Assembly: GCA_009692155.1 (NCBI GenBank)
Contig: SHZW01000011.1
Location: 1 to 64,000 of the forward strand
Direction of reading: 5' to 3'
Source: Nitrospiraceae bacterium
GTDB lineage: Bacteria; Nitrospirota; Nitrospiria; Nitrospirales; Nitrospiraceae
DNA length: 64,000 bases
Shown: positions 17,313-25,422 of the stretch, piece by piece
Layout: each line of letters opens with the position of its first letter
Position numbering within the stretch: position 1 is the first letter of the stretch
The notes under the pieces: generated by a model
The model's input: only the letters and a program-made list of their open reading frames with translations
What the model was told of the DNA's origin: nothing
Database searches by the model: none
Translations under genes and position numbers: made by a program

Positions 17313-19728
17313 GGGCCGCCGTCCATGCCAAAGCTGGTTCCGCCTCACCAAAAATCGTTCGTTCGAACCGCTCCCGTCCGCTCAGAATGTCGAAGCTCAA
17401 CCGCACCGCCCACACCTGTTCCCCGGATTTCAACAGCGGGGCAATCTTGCCCGCATCCTTTTCCGTCGTCACGATCATATCGGCCCCGCTGTGCCGGGCC
17501 CTCTCGCGTACCGACTCCAGATCGGTTGCTGTATAGTCGTGATGATCGGCAAACACGATCTGATCACCAACCCTGAGGCCGATCCGCTGCAGCAGCGTCG
17601 CGAACGAAGCCGGGTTGCCGATGCCGCTGACCGCCACAACGGTCCTCCCCGCCAGCGTCTCGGCTTTTCGGACCTCACCGGTCGCCACATCGATCAATGT
17701 CTCCGCCCGAAACTGACTGAGGATCGGCTGCGCCGCCCTGCCCGTGGCTGCCTCGATCGTGTCGACCACGTCCCGCCAGTTTCCGACGTCCGCACGCGTC
17801 AAGAGAAGAGCCGTTGCGCGGGAGGCCGCCGAGAGGGGCTCCCGCAGCCGGCCGGCCGGCACGAGCGCCTGCAGCCCAGCGGGATCGGACACGTCCACCA
17901 ATAACAGGTCGGCATCCCGGTGCAGTCCGAGATGCTGAAATCCGTCATCCAGTACGAAGCAATCAATGGGGTGCCGTTCAAGCACCCACCGGCCGAGCCG
18001 GTACCGATCCGCACCGACCGCCACCACCGCGCGAGGACAACGCATCGCAATCAGATACGGTTCATCGCCGGCTTCGGCAGGCCCCACAAGCACAGCCCGG
18101 CCGTCCGAGACGAGCATTTCTGTCTCCCGGCTTTGCCGGCGATAGCCGCGGCTCAACACGCCGACTCGCCGGCCGCGTGCGAGCAATTGTTCCACCAGCG
18201 CAATGACCACTGGTGTCTTGCCGGTGCCGCCGACGGTGAGGTTGCCGACGCTCACGACACGGCATGGCAGCCGCCGGCTGGTGGCCGGCCACCCGAGCCG
18301 ATACAGCGCCGCGCGCGCGCGAACCACAACGCCATAGGGCACCGCCAGCGCATGCAGCAGCCACTGCGGAAACAGCCCATACTGCTGGAGAGCGGCGCTT
18401 CGACCCGGCGAGGCATGATCCAGCACACCGGCGATCAGATCGAGGCTGCGCTGCAGGGCTCCGCGATTGTCGAGCACCACGGATTTTGCCGCCTCTCCCA
18501 TGCGCCGCATGGCGGCGCGGTCACGCAGCTGCGCCGCCATGCCGGCAGCGAGCTCCTGCCCGCCGGACACCTGCATTCCGCCGCCCACGCCGGTCAGCAG
18601 GGCGGCGATTTCAACGCAATGGTCCGTATGCGGTCCGAAGAATACCGGCTTGCCCCACAGCGCCGGCTCCAGCAAATTGTGCCCGCCGACGGGGACGAGC
18701 GTCCCCCCGACAAAGGTCAGCGCGGCATGACAATAGACCTGCGCCAATTCGCCCCTCGTATCGAGCACGATCACCCTCGGCTGTCCGGTGATTGCGGCGT
18801 CGGTTCGGCCCTGTTCCATTTCGCTGCGTCGCTGCACAGCCAGCCCCTTCGCCCTGGCGGATGCTTCGACCTGCCGGGCCCGCTCGATGTGCCGGGGCGC
18901 CAGCAGCAGCACCAGTGACGGGAACTCCTTCTGCAACGCCTCGTAGCAGGACAGGAGCTGATCCTCTTCCACCGGATGCGTGCTCCCCGCGACGATCAGC
19001 TCCTCGTCATCCCGCAATCCCAGCACGCTGCGCGACAGGCCGCCTGTCACGCCATCCGGGTCCGGCAGCGGCTGATCGAACTTGATGTTGCCCGTTTTTT
19101 TTACGCGCGACGGACGTGCGCCAAGCGCGATGATCCGCTCGGCATCGCGATCGGACTGCATCAGGCACAGCGTTACGGCGTTCAGGAGTTGTCCCATGAA
19201 CGATTTGATCCGCCGGTAGCCGCGGAACGAATCGGAAGACAGCCGGCCGTTGACCATGACGGCCGGGATGTTCCGCCGGTGAAGCGCGCGGAGCAGATTG
19301 GGCCAGAGCTCGGTCTCCACGAACAGAAACGCCCTGGGCGCCAGCCGCTCGACGAACTGCGACACCGTCCAGGGAAAATCCAACGGGGCATAGCAATGTT
19401 CGGCCACGCCAGCCAGCCGCTGCTCCACCGCTTCCCGCCCCGTCTCGGTGACTGTCGAGACGATGATGCGGTCATGCGGATACCGCCTGCGAAGCGCATA
19501 TACGAGCGGCGTCACGGCGACCACCTCGCCGAGGGAAACCGCATGAATCCAAAGAACTGGTTCATCTGGTTTGTCTGGTTGGGAACCAGATAAACGAGAC
19601 AAACCAGAAAAACCAGATAACCCGAGTCTTTCGAGCAGTCCCCGACGGCACCGCTTCTTGCTGAGAAGAATCAGAAGAATGACGGGAGACGCCAGTGCCA
19701 GAAGAATATTGTAGGCGAGATACCACAT
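17305..19728 (-). CDS. waaA-lpxK: Fusion of Kdo transferase and lipid A 4'-kinase
   Basis: 807 residues. Residues 1 to about 430 are WaaA/KdtA: an N-terminal membrane anchor (YNILLALASPVILLILL), IHAVSLGEV, FVETELWPN, and GHNLLEPALWGKPVFFGPH. Residues about 450-807 are LpxK: the Walker A SVGNLTVGGTGKTP near 491, ADRYRLGRW, DDGFQHLGLHRD, and ADHHDYTATDL. The two act consecutively on lipid IVA: LpxK adds the 4'-phosphate and WaaA adds Kdo. Residues about 36-58 of the WaaA part are encoded by a repeat element. It overlaps the downstream waaF-gmhB by eight bases. Confidence 0.92.
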   Translation of the reverse strand: MWYLAYNILLALASPVILLILLSKKRCRRGLLERLGLSGFSGLSRLSGSQPDKPDEPVLWIHAVSLGEVVAVTPLVYALRRRYPHDRIIVSTVTETGREAVEQRLAGVAEHCYAPLDFPWTVSQFVERLAPRAFLFVETELWPNLLRALHRRNIPAVMVNGRLSSDSFRGYRRIKSFMGQLLNAVTLCLMQSDRDAERIIALGARPSRVKKTGNIKFDQPLPDPDGVTGGLSRSVLGLRDDEELIVAGSTHPVEEDQLLSCYEALQKEFPSLVLLLAPRHIERARQVEASARAKGLAVQRRSEMEQGRTDAAITGQPRVIVLDTRGELAQVYCHAALTFVGGTLVPVGGHNLLEPALWGKPVFFGPHTDHCVEIAALLTGVGGGMQVSGGQELAAGMAAQLRDRAAMRRMGEAAKSVVLDNRGALQRSLDLIAGVLDHASPGRSAALQQYGLFPQWLLHALAVPYGVVVRARAALYRLGWPATSRRLPCRVVSVGNLTVGGTGKTPVVIALVEQLLARGRRVGVLSRGYRRQSRETEMLVSDGRAVLVGPAEAGDEPYLIAMRCPRAVVAVGADRYRLGRWVLERHPIDCFVLDDGFQHLGLHRDADLLLVDVSDPAGLQALVPAGRLREPLSAASRATALLLTRADVGNWRDVVDTIEAATGRAAQPILSQFRAETLIDVATGEVRKAETLAGRTVVAVSGIGNPASFATLLQRIGLRVGDQIVFADHHDYTATDLESVRERARHSGADMIVTTEKDAGKIAPLLKSGEQVWAVRLSFDILSGRERFERTIFGEAEPALAWTAAHA
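19556..19621. repeat. Inverted AACCAGA-word array inside the waaA part of the fusion
   Basis: CTGGTT words on the left and AACCAGA words on the right flank a GGG centre. It shares words and order with 16202-16291. It falls in the loop between the membrane anchor and the first GT-B strand and is read in frame as a Ser/Gly/Leu-rich, then Pro/Asp-rich segment. Confidence 0.8.
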
Positions 19729-19745
19729 CGTTCTTGAGACGCGAG

Positions 19746-19835
19746 GCTACAGGCGATAGGCAATAGGGAAAAACTGTTTCAACAGCACCCTGCGTGTTTT
19801 TCTCCCATAGCCCATCGCCTATTGCCCATGGCCTA
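19746..19835. repeat. Inverted array of a GCCTATTGCC word
   Basis: The left arm AGGCGATAGGCAATAGGG (from about 19751) pairs with the right arm CCCATAGCCCATCGCCTATTGCCCATGGCC. A roughly 25-base centre separates the arms. The right arm overlaps the restored C-terminus and the TAG stop of the acyltransferase gene. Confidence 0.75.
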
Positions 19836-20474
19836 CTTCTTCATCGGCCAGGGCCGTGATCCTGTTCAGCTCCGACTCCAACTCACTCCGCTTGGCTTCC
19901 ATCTCCGCCTCGGTCGCATCACGCGAAACCCAGATCGGCTCTCCCCAGCAAAACAGGCCACGGCTGAACGGATACGGAACCAGGAACCGATCCCAGCTCG
20001 CGAAGAGTTTTTTTTTGAGCAGCTGAACGTGAGCGGCACGATGGGCAGGCCGGTCGCCTGGGCCAATTGCACCGCGCCGATTTGCGCGACGTGCCGGGGC
20101 CCCTTGGGACCGTCAGGCGTAATCACCAGGTCCACGCCGCTCCGTCCCAGCCTGATCAGCTCCCGCAAAGCCATGACGCCGCCGCGCGTCGTGGAGCCGC
20201 GAACGGACCGGAACCCGAATCGGCTCACGATGCGATGGATCAACTCGCCGTCCCGGTGCTGGCTGATCAGAATATGCGCCTCGGTCCCGCGATACGTCAG
20301 CGGCATCATGAGCTGCCGCCCATGCCAAAACGCAATGATGAGACGATGGCCCTTGCGGTAGAGTTTGTCCACCCCTTCGGCTCCCTCCGTCTGAATCCCC
20401 ATGGTCCGCCCGAGCCAGCGGATCACGCCGGCCCCGATCGGCGGCAGCAGGGTCAATTTGAGCCAGTTCATCAT
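19819..20474 (-). pseudogene. DUF374 lysophospholipid-type acyltransferase with frameshift at an A9 run
   Basis: The frame from 20474 matches the DUF374 acyltransferase family found beside waaA: an FWHGRQLMMPLTY catalytic block, RGSTTRGGVMALREL, and ITPDGPKGPRHVAQIGAVQLAQATGLPIVPLTF. At nine T (20008-20016; A9 on the coding strand) the frame departs from the family. Re-reading one base restores LFASWDRFLVPYPFSRGLFCWGEPIWVSRDATEAEME and an end at 19819. As printed, the protein would stop at 19866 with a foreign tail. Sequencing error, true loss, or slippage at A9 are all possible. The 60 bases before its start hold only a tiny TGAAT/ATTCA palindrome. Confidence 0.78.
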
Positions 20475-20534
20475 CCCGTTACTAGTGAATCATTATTCAT
20501 TAAACGAAAGAACCAAAATTCCTATTTCTCATGG

Positions 20535-22274
20535 TCAACCGATCACATCCGCATCCTGGAACTGAATGGCATGGAGGCGTTTGTAGAACCCGCCGCGCCG
20601 CAGCAACTCCTCGTGCGGCCCGCTTTCGACGATTCGGCCCCGATCGAGCACCAGAATACGGGTCGCCTTCTGAACCGTGGAGAGGCGGTGCGCGATGACC
20701 AGAGTCGTCCGGTTTTTCATCAGATTGGCCAGCGCCATCTGGACCACGCGCTCCGATTCGGAATCCAGCGAGGACGTCGCTTCATCCAGAATCAGGATCG
20801 GCGGGTTGCGGAGAATCGCGCGCGCGATGGCCAGGCGCTGCCGTTCGCCGCCCGAAAGCTTGACGCCATTTTCACCGATTCTCGTCCGGTAGCCGTCCGG
20901 CAGCCGTTCGATGAAGTCATGGGCGTAGGCCGACTTCGCGGCCTCGACGATCTGCTCATCCGTGGCATCCTCCCGCCCGTACGCAATGTTGTACCGCACG
21001 GTTTCGTCGAACAGCACCGTGTCCTGCGACACGATCCCGATCTGCCGCCGGAGCGAGCGCAGCGTGCATTCCCGGATATCCTGACCGTCGATCAGGATGG
21101 CGCCGCCGGTCGGCTCGTAAAACCGCGGCACCAGGCTGGCCAGTGTAGTCTTGCCGCTCCCGCTGCTGCCGACCAGAGCGACGATTTCACCGCGCGCGAT
21201 CGTCAACTCGACCCCGCTGAGCGCGGGTACCTCGCTGCCCTCATACTGGAACGTGACCTGGCGAAATTCCAGAGCCCGCGTGATCGGCGCCAATTCCTTC
21301 CGGCCGTGATCGCGATCCACTTCGTTTTCCAGGTCGATCACCGCAAAGACCCGATCGGCCGCCGACAGCGCCTGCTGCAGGGTATTGTTGGCCCCGCCGA
21401 CCTTGCGCAGCGGCGTGTAGGCCATGAACATGGCCGTCAGAAACGAAAAGAATTCGCCGGGTGTCATCGAGCCGTGAATCACCAGGTACCCGCCGTACCA
21501 GATAATCCCCGCAATTCCCGCAACGCCGATGACTTCCATGTGCGAGGAGCCCAGCGACGAAACCTGCAGCGCTTTCATGACGGCTCGCAACAATGCTTTA
21601 TTGCTGTCGCGGAATCGCTGCTCCTCGGTGTCTTCCCGACCAAAGGCTTTCACGATGCGAATGCCGGTCAACGCCTCCTGCAGCGCCGACGCCATGTCTC
21701 CGATCCGTTCCTGTCCGGTCGTCGCCAAGCGCCGCAGCCGATTTCCCATCCGGAGGATGGTCACGAGGGTCAATGGGATTACGAAGATGGAGACGGCCGC
21801 GAGCTCCCAATTGCGGAAAAACATTGCCCCGACCAGAACCAGAAACGTCAGGCCGTGCTGAAAGAAATCCTTGAGCACGCTCGCGACGGCATTCGACATC
21901 AGGCTGACGTCATTGACCACCCGCGACATCAGACGTCCGGTCGTATTGGTGTCATGAAATCCGACCGGAAGCCGGAGCAGTTGCCGGAACAGTTCCTGCC
22001 GTACATCGGTGACGACGCCATTGCCCACGTAACTGATGAGATAATTTTGTCCGTACTGACACAACGCCTTGAGGACGGCCACGGCAAGAATCGCCAGCGG
22101 CAGGACCGTCAGCAGCACCTCATCCTTGCGGATGAAAATATCGTCCAGCACCGGCTGGACCAGCCAGGCATAGGCGCCGGTCAACGCCGCCACCAGTCCG
22201 GAGCAGGCGAAGGAGGCGATCAGCCGGACTCGATAACGGAATAGGTAGCGGAATAGTCTCGTCCACAGCTTCAT
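20535..22274 (-). CDS. msbA: Lipid A flippase MsbA, ABC transporter
   Basis: 579 residues from ATG 22274 (four-base overlap with lpxB). Six membrane helices in the N-terminal half precede a nucleotide-binding domain with Walker A LVGSSGSGKTTL, signature LSGGERQRLAIARAIL, Walker B ILILDEATSSLD and a switch His (VIAHRLST). It is the normal MsbA half-transporter length and works as a homodimer moving core-lipid A across the inner membrane. Position between lpxB and the acyltransferase/waaA genes supports MsbA over other exporters. Confidence 0.92.
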   Translation of the reverse strand: MKLWTRLFRYLFRYRVRLIASFACSGLVAALTGAYAWLVQPVLDDIFIRKDEVLLTVLPLAILAVAVLKALCQYGQNYLISYVGNGVVTDVRQELFRQLLRLPVGFHDTNTTGRLMSRVVNDVSLMSNAVASVLKDFFQHGLTFLVLVGAMFFRNWELAAVSIFVIPLTLVTILRMGNRLRRLATTGQERIGDMASALQEALTGIRIVKAFGREDTEEQRFRDSNKALLRAVMKALQVSSLGSSHMEVIGVAGIAGIIWYGGYLVIHGSMTPGEFFSFLTAMFMAYTPLRKVGGANNTLQQALSAADRVFAVIDLENEVDRDHGRKELAPITRALEFRQVTFQYEGSEVPALSGVELTIARGEIVALVGSSGSGKTTLASLVPRFYEPTGGAILIDGQDIRECTLRSLRRQIGIVSQDTVLFDETVRYNIAYGREDATDEQIVEAAKSAYAHDFIERLPDGYRTRIGENGVKLSGGERQRLAIARAILRNPPILILDEATSSLDSESERVVQMALANLMKNRTTLVIAHRLSTVQKATRILVLDRGRIVESGPHEELLRRGGFYKRLHAIQFQDADVIG

Positions 22275-23404
22275 GCACGACACTCCGCCAATACCACGGC
22301 AGCGGCCCGCCGGGAGGCGCCGGACGATCCAAGCGCCTCGCGGACCGCACACAACTCCGTCCGCATCCGATGCGCCGCCTGTTCATCAACCAGCAACCGG
22401 GACACCTCCGCGCTCATCCGTTCAGACGTGGCGTCCTGTTGGATCAATTCCGGCACAATGCTCCGGCCGGCGACGATATTCGCCAGCCCGATCCAGGGGA
22501 TTCTGATCAGCCAGCGTGCCAGCCAGTAGGTCAGCCACGGAGCGCGGTAGGTCAGAACCATCGGCGTCCCGACGACCGCTGCCTGCAGGGTCGCTGTCCC
22601 GGACGCCACCAGCAGGACATCAGATGCCGCCATGACCTCGCTGGCCTGGTCTTTCGCCACGTGCACCCTCACGCCTGCCTCAGCCGACAGCGACGCGAGC
22701 AACTCGCTCGCGATCGACGGGGCCTGCGCCACCACAAACTGCATGCCCGGATACTGCCGGGTGAGTTGCGCGGCCGCCTGCAGCATCAACGGAAACAACG
22801 AGCGCACTTCGCTCTCCCGGCTCCCCGGCAGAAGCCCCACCACCGGCACCGACGACTCCAGCCCAAACCGTTTGCGCAACTCATCCCGGTCATACGAAGG
22901 GGCCACTTCGTCCAGCAGCGGATGCCCGACAAACGTGCACCTCACGCCGGCCTGACGATACAGCGCTTCTTCAAACGGCAAAATCACCACCGCGTGATCG
23001 ACCCGCCTCCGGATGAGGCGCATGCGGATGGGCGCCCAGGCCCAGACCTGCGGCATGATGTAATAGATCACCCGCTGCCCGACCCATTTCGCCACGCGGG
23101 CCAGACGAAGATTCATTCCGGGATGATCGATGAACACCACGGCATCCAGCGGTGTTCGGCGGAGATACTGCGCCAACGTGAATAAGTTTTGAATGCCGGC
23201 GCGCACGTGAGCCAACCCCAAGGCCACCCCCATTATATCGACCCGTCGGATGCCCGGCAGCAAGGCCACGCCGGCGGCTTGCATACGGCTCCCTCCGACC
23301 CCCACTAATTCGACATCGGGCCGAAGCGCTCGAAGGGCGCCCGCGAGATTCGCTCCATGCACATCGCCCGACGCTTCACCGGTCACGATGAAAATTCGTG
23401 GCAT
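22271..23404 (-). CDS. lpxB: Lipid-A-disaccharide synthase
   Basis: 377 residues of family GT19: FIVTGEASGDVHGANLAGAL at the start, VVFIDHPGMNLRLA, YYIMPQVWAWAPIR, FVGHPLLDEV, and LLPGSRESEV. It joins UDP-2,3-diacylglucosamine and lipid X to make the lipid A disaccharide on the cytoplasmic face of the inner membrane. Full length, no oddities. It is coupled to msbA by a four-base overlap. Confidence 0.95.
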   Translation of the reverse strand: MPRIFIVTGEASGDVHGANLAGALRALRPDVELVGVGGSRMQAAGVALLPGIRRVDIMGVALGLAHVRAGIQNLFTLAQYLRRTPLDAVVFIDHPGMNLRLARVAKWVGQRVIYYIMPQVWAWAPIRMRLIRRRVDHAVVILPFEEALYRQAGVRCTFVGHPLLDEVAPSYDRDELRKRFGLESSVPVVGLLPGSRESEVRSLFPLMLQAAAQLTRQYPGMQFVVAQAPSIASELLASLSAEAGVRVHVAKDQASEVMAASDVLLVASGTATLQAAVVGTPMVLTYRAPWLTYWLARWLIRIPWIGLANIVAGRSIVPELIQQDATSERMSAEVSRLLVDEQAAHRMRTELCAVREALGSSGASRRAAAVVLAECRA

Positions 23405-23411
23405 ATTCAGC

Positions 23412-23540
23412 GCGGGGGGTAGCGGGCTAAGGGGTAAACGGGGTATCAGTAGCCTTCTATCGCTCTACACCCTTACCCCTCTACCCCCCACTATCCCGTT
23501 ACCCCGGTTACCCCCTTATCCCTTTACACCTCTACCCCTT
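23412..23540. repeat. Inverted array of a TACCCCTT word (third copy)
   Basis: The left arm carries GGGGTAGCGGGCTAAGGGGT words. The centre GGTATCAGTAGCCTTCTATC is nearly identical to the centre of 10309-10411. The right arm holds many TTACCCC/CTACCCC words. The distal right end encodes the last seven residues and the TAA of the oxidoreductase gene. Confidence 0.8.
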
Positions 23541-24466
23541 GTCTCAATCTCCTCCAGCACCCGATAGGCCAGCGAGAGCGCCGCTTCTCCATCCCGACCG
23601 GAGACAGCCGGCTCTGTCCCGGTTTGCACGGCGTGCAGAAACGACTCCAATTCAAGCTTCAACGGTTCCTCTTCCCCGCCCTGAATCTGCTCGGATGCCT
23701 GATCGCCTGATGCGCGAGAGCCGGCGGAAAACCTCCGGATAGTGGCCTGCCGGGATTGATAATCCAGCGACACGCAGGCGTCGCGCTGGACCACCGTTAA
23801 TTCGCGGGCACGGTTCCCTGCCACACGACTGGCCGTCAACGTGGCCACGCACCCGCTGTCGAACGAGATCCAGGCATGCGCCACATCCACCTTGTCCGAC
23901 ACGACCGCAGCCCCGACCGCACGGACCTCCGCGACCGCCCCCGGCTGAAACGACAGCACCATATCCAGATCGTGAATCATCAGGTCCAGCACCACATCGA
24001 CATCGGTGCTCCGGCCCGTGAACGGACTGATGCGGCGGCATTCGATCACGCGCGGCTCGCGAATCAAAGGCCGCACCTTGAGCATCACCGGATTGAACCG
24101 CTCGATGTGGCCGACCTGCAGGACGGCCTTCCGCGCGCGGGCCAGCGCAACCAATTCCCGCGCCTCCGCGGGCGAGACCGTGATCGGCTTTTCCACCAGG
24201 ACGTGGACGCCGGCTTCCAGGCACTGCTTGGCCACCGCGTGATGCGCCGACGTCGGCGCGGCAATGCTGACGGCCTCCACCTGCTTCAGCAGCACACCGG
24301 CATCGTCGTAGACGGCGGTGCCGAGCCGCTCGGCGATCTCCCTGGCTCGCCGCGGATCGGCATCCGCAACCCCGACCAGCGTGGCACCCGGCAGACTCGC
24401 ATACAGCCGCGCATGGTGCTGCCCGAGATGCCCGACTCCGATCACGCCGACGCGCAGCCGTGTCAT
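23516..24466 (-). CDS. Gfo/Idh/MocA-family oxidoreductase
   Basis: 316 residues: GVIGVGHLGQHHARLYASLPG (NAD(P)-binding), DADPRRAREIAERL, and VLVEKPITVSPAEARELVALA with the family's EKP motif. The C-terminal alpha/beta domain includes DLMIHDLDMVLSF. Genes of this family sit between lpxI and lpxB in many Gram-negative bacteria. They may oxidise UDP-GlcNAc-type sugars, as GnnA does for 3-amino lipid A, but no GnnB aminotransferase is nearby, so the role is open. The C-terminal GRGVKG is encoded by a repeat. Confidence 0.85.
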   Translation of the reverse strand: MTRLRVGVIGVGHLGQHHARLYASLPGATLVGVADADPRRAREIAERLGTAVYDDAGVLLKQVEAVSIAAPTSAHHAVAKQCLEAGVHVLVEKPITVSPAEARELVALARARKAVLQVGHIERFNPVMLKVRPLIREPRVIECRRISPFTGRSTDVDVVLDLMIHDLDMVLSFQPGAVAEVRAVGAAVVSDKVDVAHAWISFDSGCVATLTASRVAGNRARELTVVQRDACVSLDYQSRQATIRRFSAGSRASGDQASEQIQGGEEEPLKLELESFLHAVQTGTEPAVSGRDGEAALSLAYRVLEEIETRGRGVKG

Positions 24467-24475
24467 AAAACTCGT

Positions 24476-24556
24476 GCTGCGTGATCAGTGATCCGTGATG
24501 GGTATCGGAGCATGCTATCCATTCAACTCATCACGCATTACTCATTACGCATCACG
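24476..24556. repeat. Inverted array of a CGTGAT/CATTACG word
   Basis: The left arm has CGTGATCAGTGATCCGTGATG words. The right arm has CATCACGCATTACTCATTACG words. The arms are separated by about 25 bases including a GCATGC centre. The right arm supplies the final four codons and the TAA of lpxI. Confidence 0.75.
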
Positions 24557-25419
24557 CCCTCCGTCGTGATGCCGACAATGGCGATCCCCGCCCGGTCCGC
24601 CTGCTCGATCATGTCCTGGCGATCGAGCAGCACGCTCCTACCCGCTTCGACCGCCAGCGCCGTCGCCTTGACCGAGACCATGGTCTGAATCGTTTTCGGC
24701 CCGATGGCCGGCAGGTCGAAGCGGAGATCCTGCTGCGGCTTGCAGCGCTTGACGACCACCGCGCCTTCGCCGGCCAGTTCACCGCCACGCCGGATGGCCT
24801 GATCGGTTCCTTCAACCGCTTCCACGGCGACCACGACCCGGTCCTTCACGACGACGCACTGGCCGATGTCGAGTCGGCCGACTTCGCGCGCGACGTCCCA
24901 GCCGTATCGAATATCGTCCCATTCCTTCCTGGTGGGACGGCGCTTGGTGAGCGGGCTTTCCTCGACCAGAATGCCGTCGAGCCCGAAGGTGGATTCACAG
25001 ATCCGGATGCCTTCCCCTTCCAACTCGGCCGCAAACTCGCGAAGGATGGCGTCGTCCTTGAACGCCCGGAGCCGGCTGGCGATCGCCAGCGTTCGAAGAT
25101 CGGGGCGCACGGTCGTAAACACGTGCGTCTTCTTGATTCCGCCCAGCATCACCGCCTGCCGGACGCCGTCGTCCTTGAACGCCTTGATCAGCTTATTGAG
25201 CTGCCCGATTTTGATCCAGTGGATGCTCTCGACGTGCTGCGCCAATTCGGGTTCGGTCTCGCCGATGTGAGCCACCGCCGACACGACATACCCCAGACGG
25301 CGGGCATTCTCGGCGAAGATGATCGGGAAGCGTCCGTTACCTGCGATCAATCCGATCCGCTCGCCCGTCCGCTCGCGAGATCCGTCGGAGGCCGTCTTGT
25401 CCTGAACGTGTCCGGCCAC
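24538..25419 (-). CDS. lpxI: UDP-2,3-diacylglucosamine diphosphatase, LpxI type
   Basis: 293 residues of the LpxI (DUF1009) family: IGLIAGNGRFPIIFAENARRLGY at the N-terminus, MLGGIKKTHVF, GTDQAIRRGGELAGEGAVVVKRCKPQQD, and a C-terminal KATALAVEAGRSVLLDRQDMIEQAD. It hydrolyses UDP-2,3-diacylglucosamine to lipid X and replaces LpxH in this pathway. It lies three bases after lpxA. The last residues (MRNE) come from the adjacent repeat. Confidence 0.93.
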   Translation of the reverse strand: MAGHVQDKTASDGSRERTGERIGLIAGNGRFPIIFAENARRLGYVVSAVAHIGETEPELAQHVESIHWIKIGQLNKLIKAFKDDGVRQAVMLGGIKKTHVFTTVRPDLRTLAIASRLRAFKDDAILREFAAELEGEGIRICESTFGLDGILVEESPLTKRRPTRKEWDDIRYGWDVAREVGRLDIGQCVVVKDRVVVAVEAVEGTDQAIRRGGELAGEGAVVVKRCKPQQDLRFDLPAIGPKTIQTMVSVKATALAVEAGRSVLLDRQDMIEQADRAGIAIVGITTEGVMRNE

Positions 25420-25422
25420 GAG

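Noticed and set aside
20067-22244. Long open frame of 725 codons on the plus strand
   Set aside because: It is antisense to msbA and the acyltransferase gene, both clearly coding. The product is rich in Arg, Gln and His with no family features. High-GC shadow.
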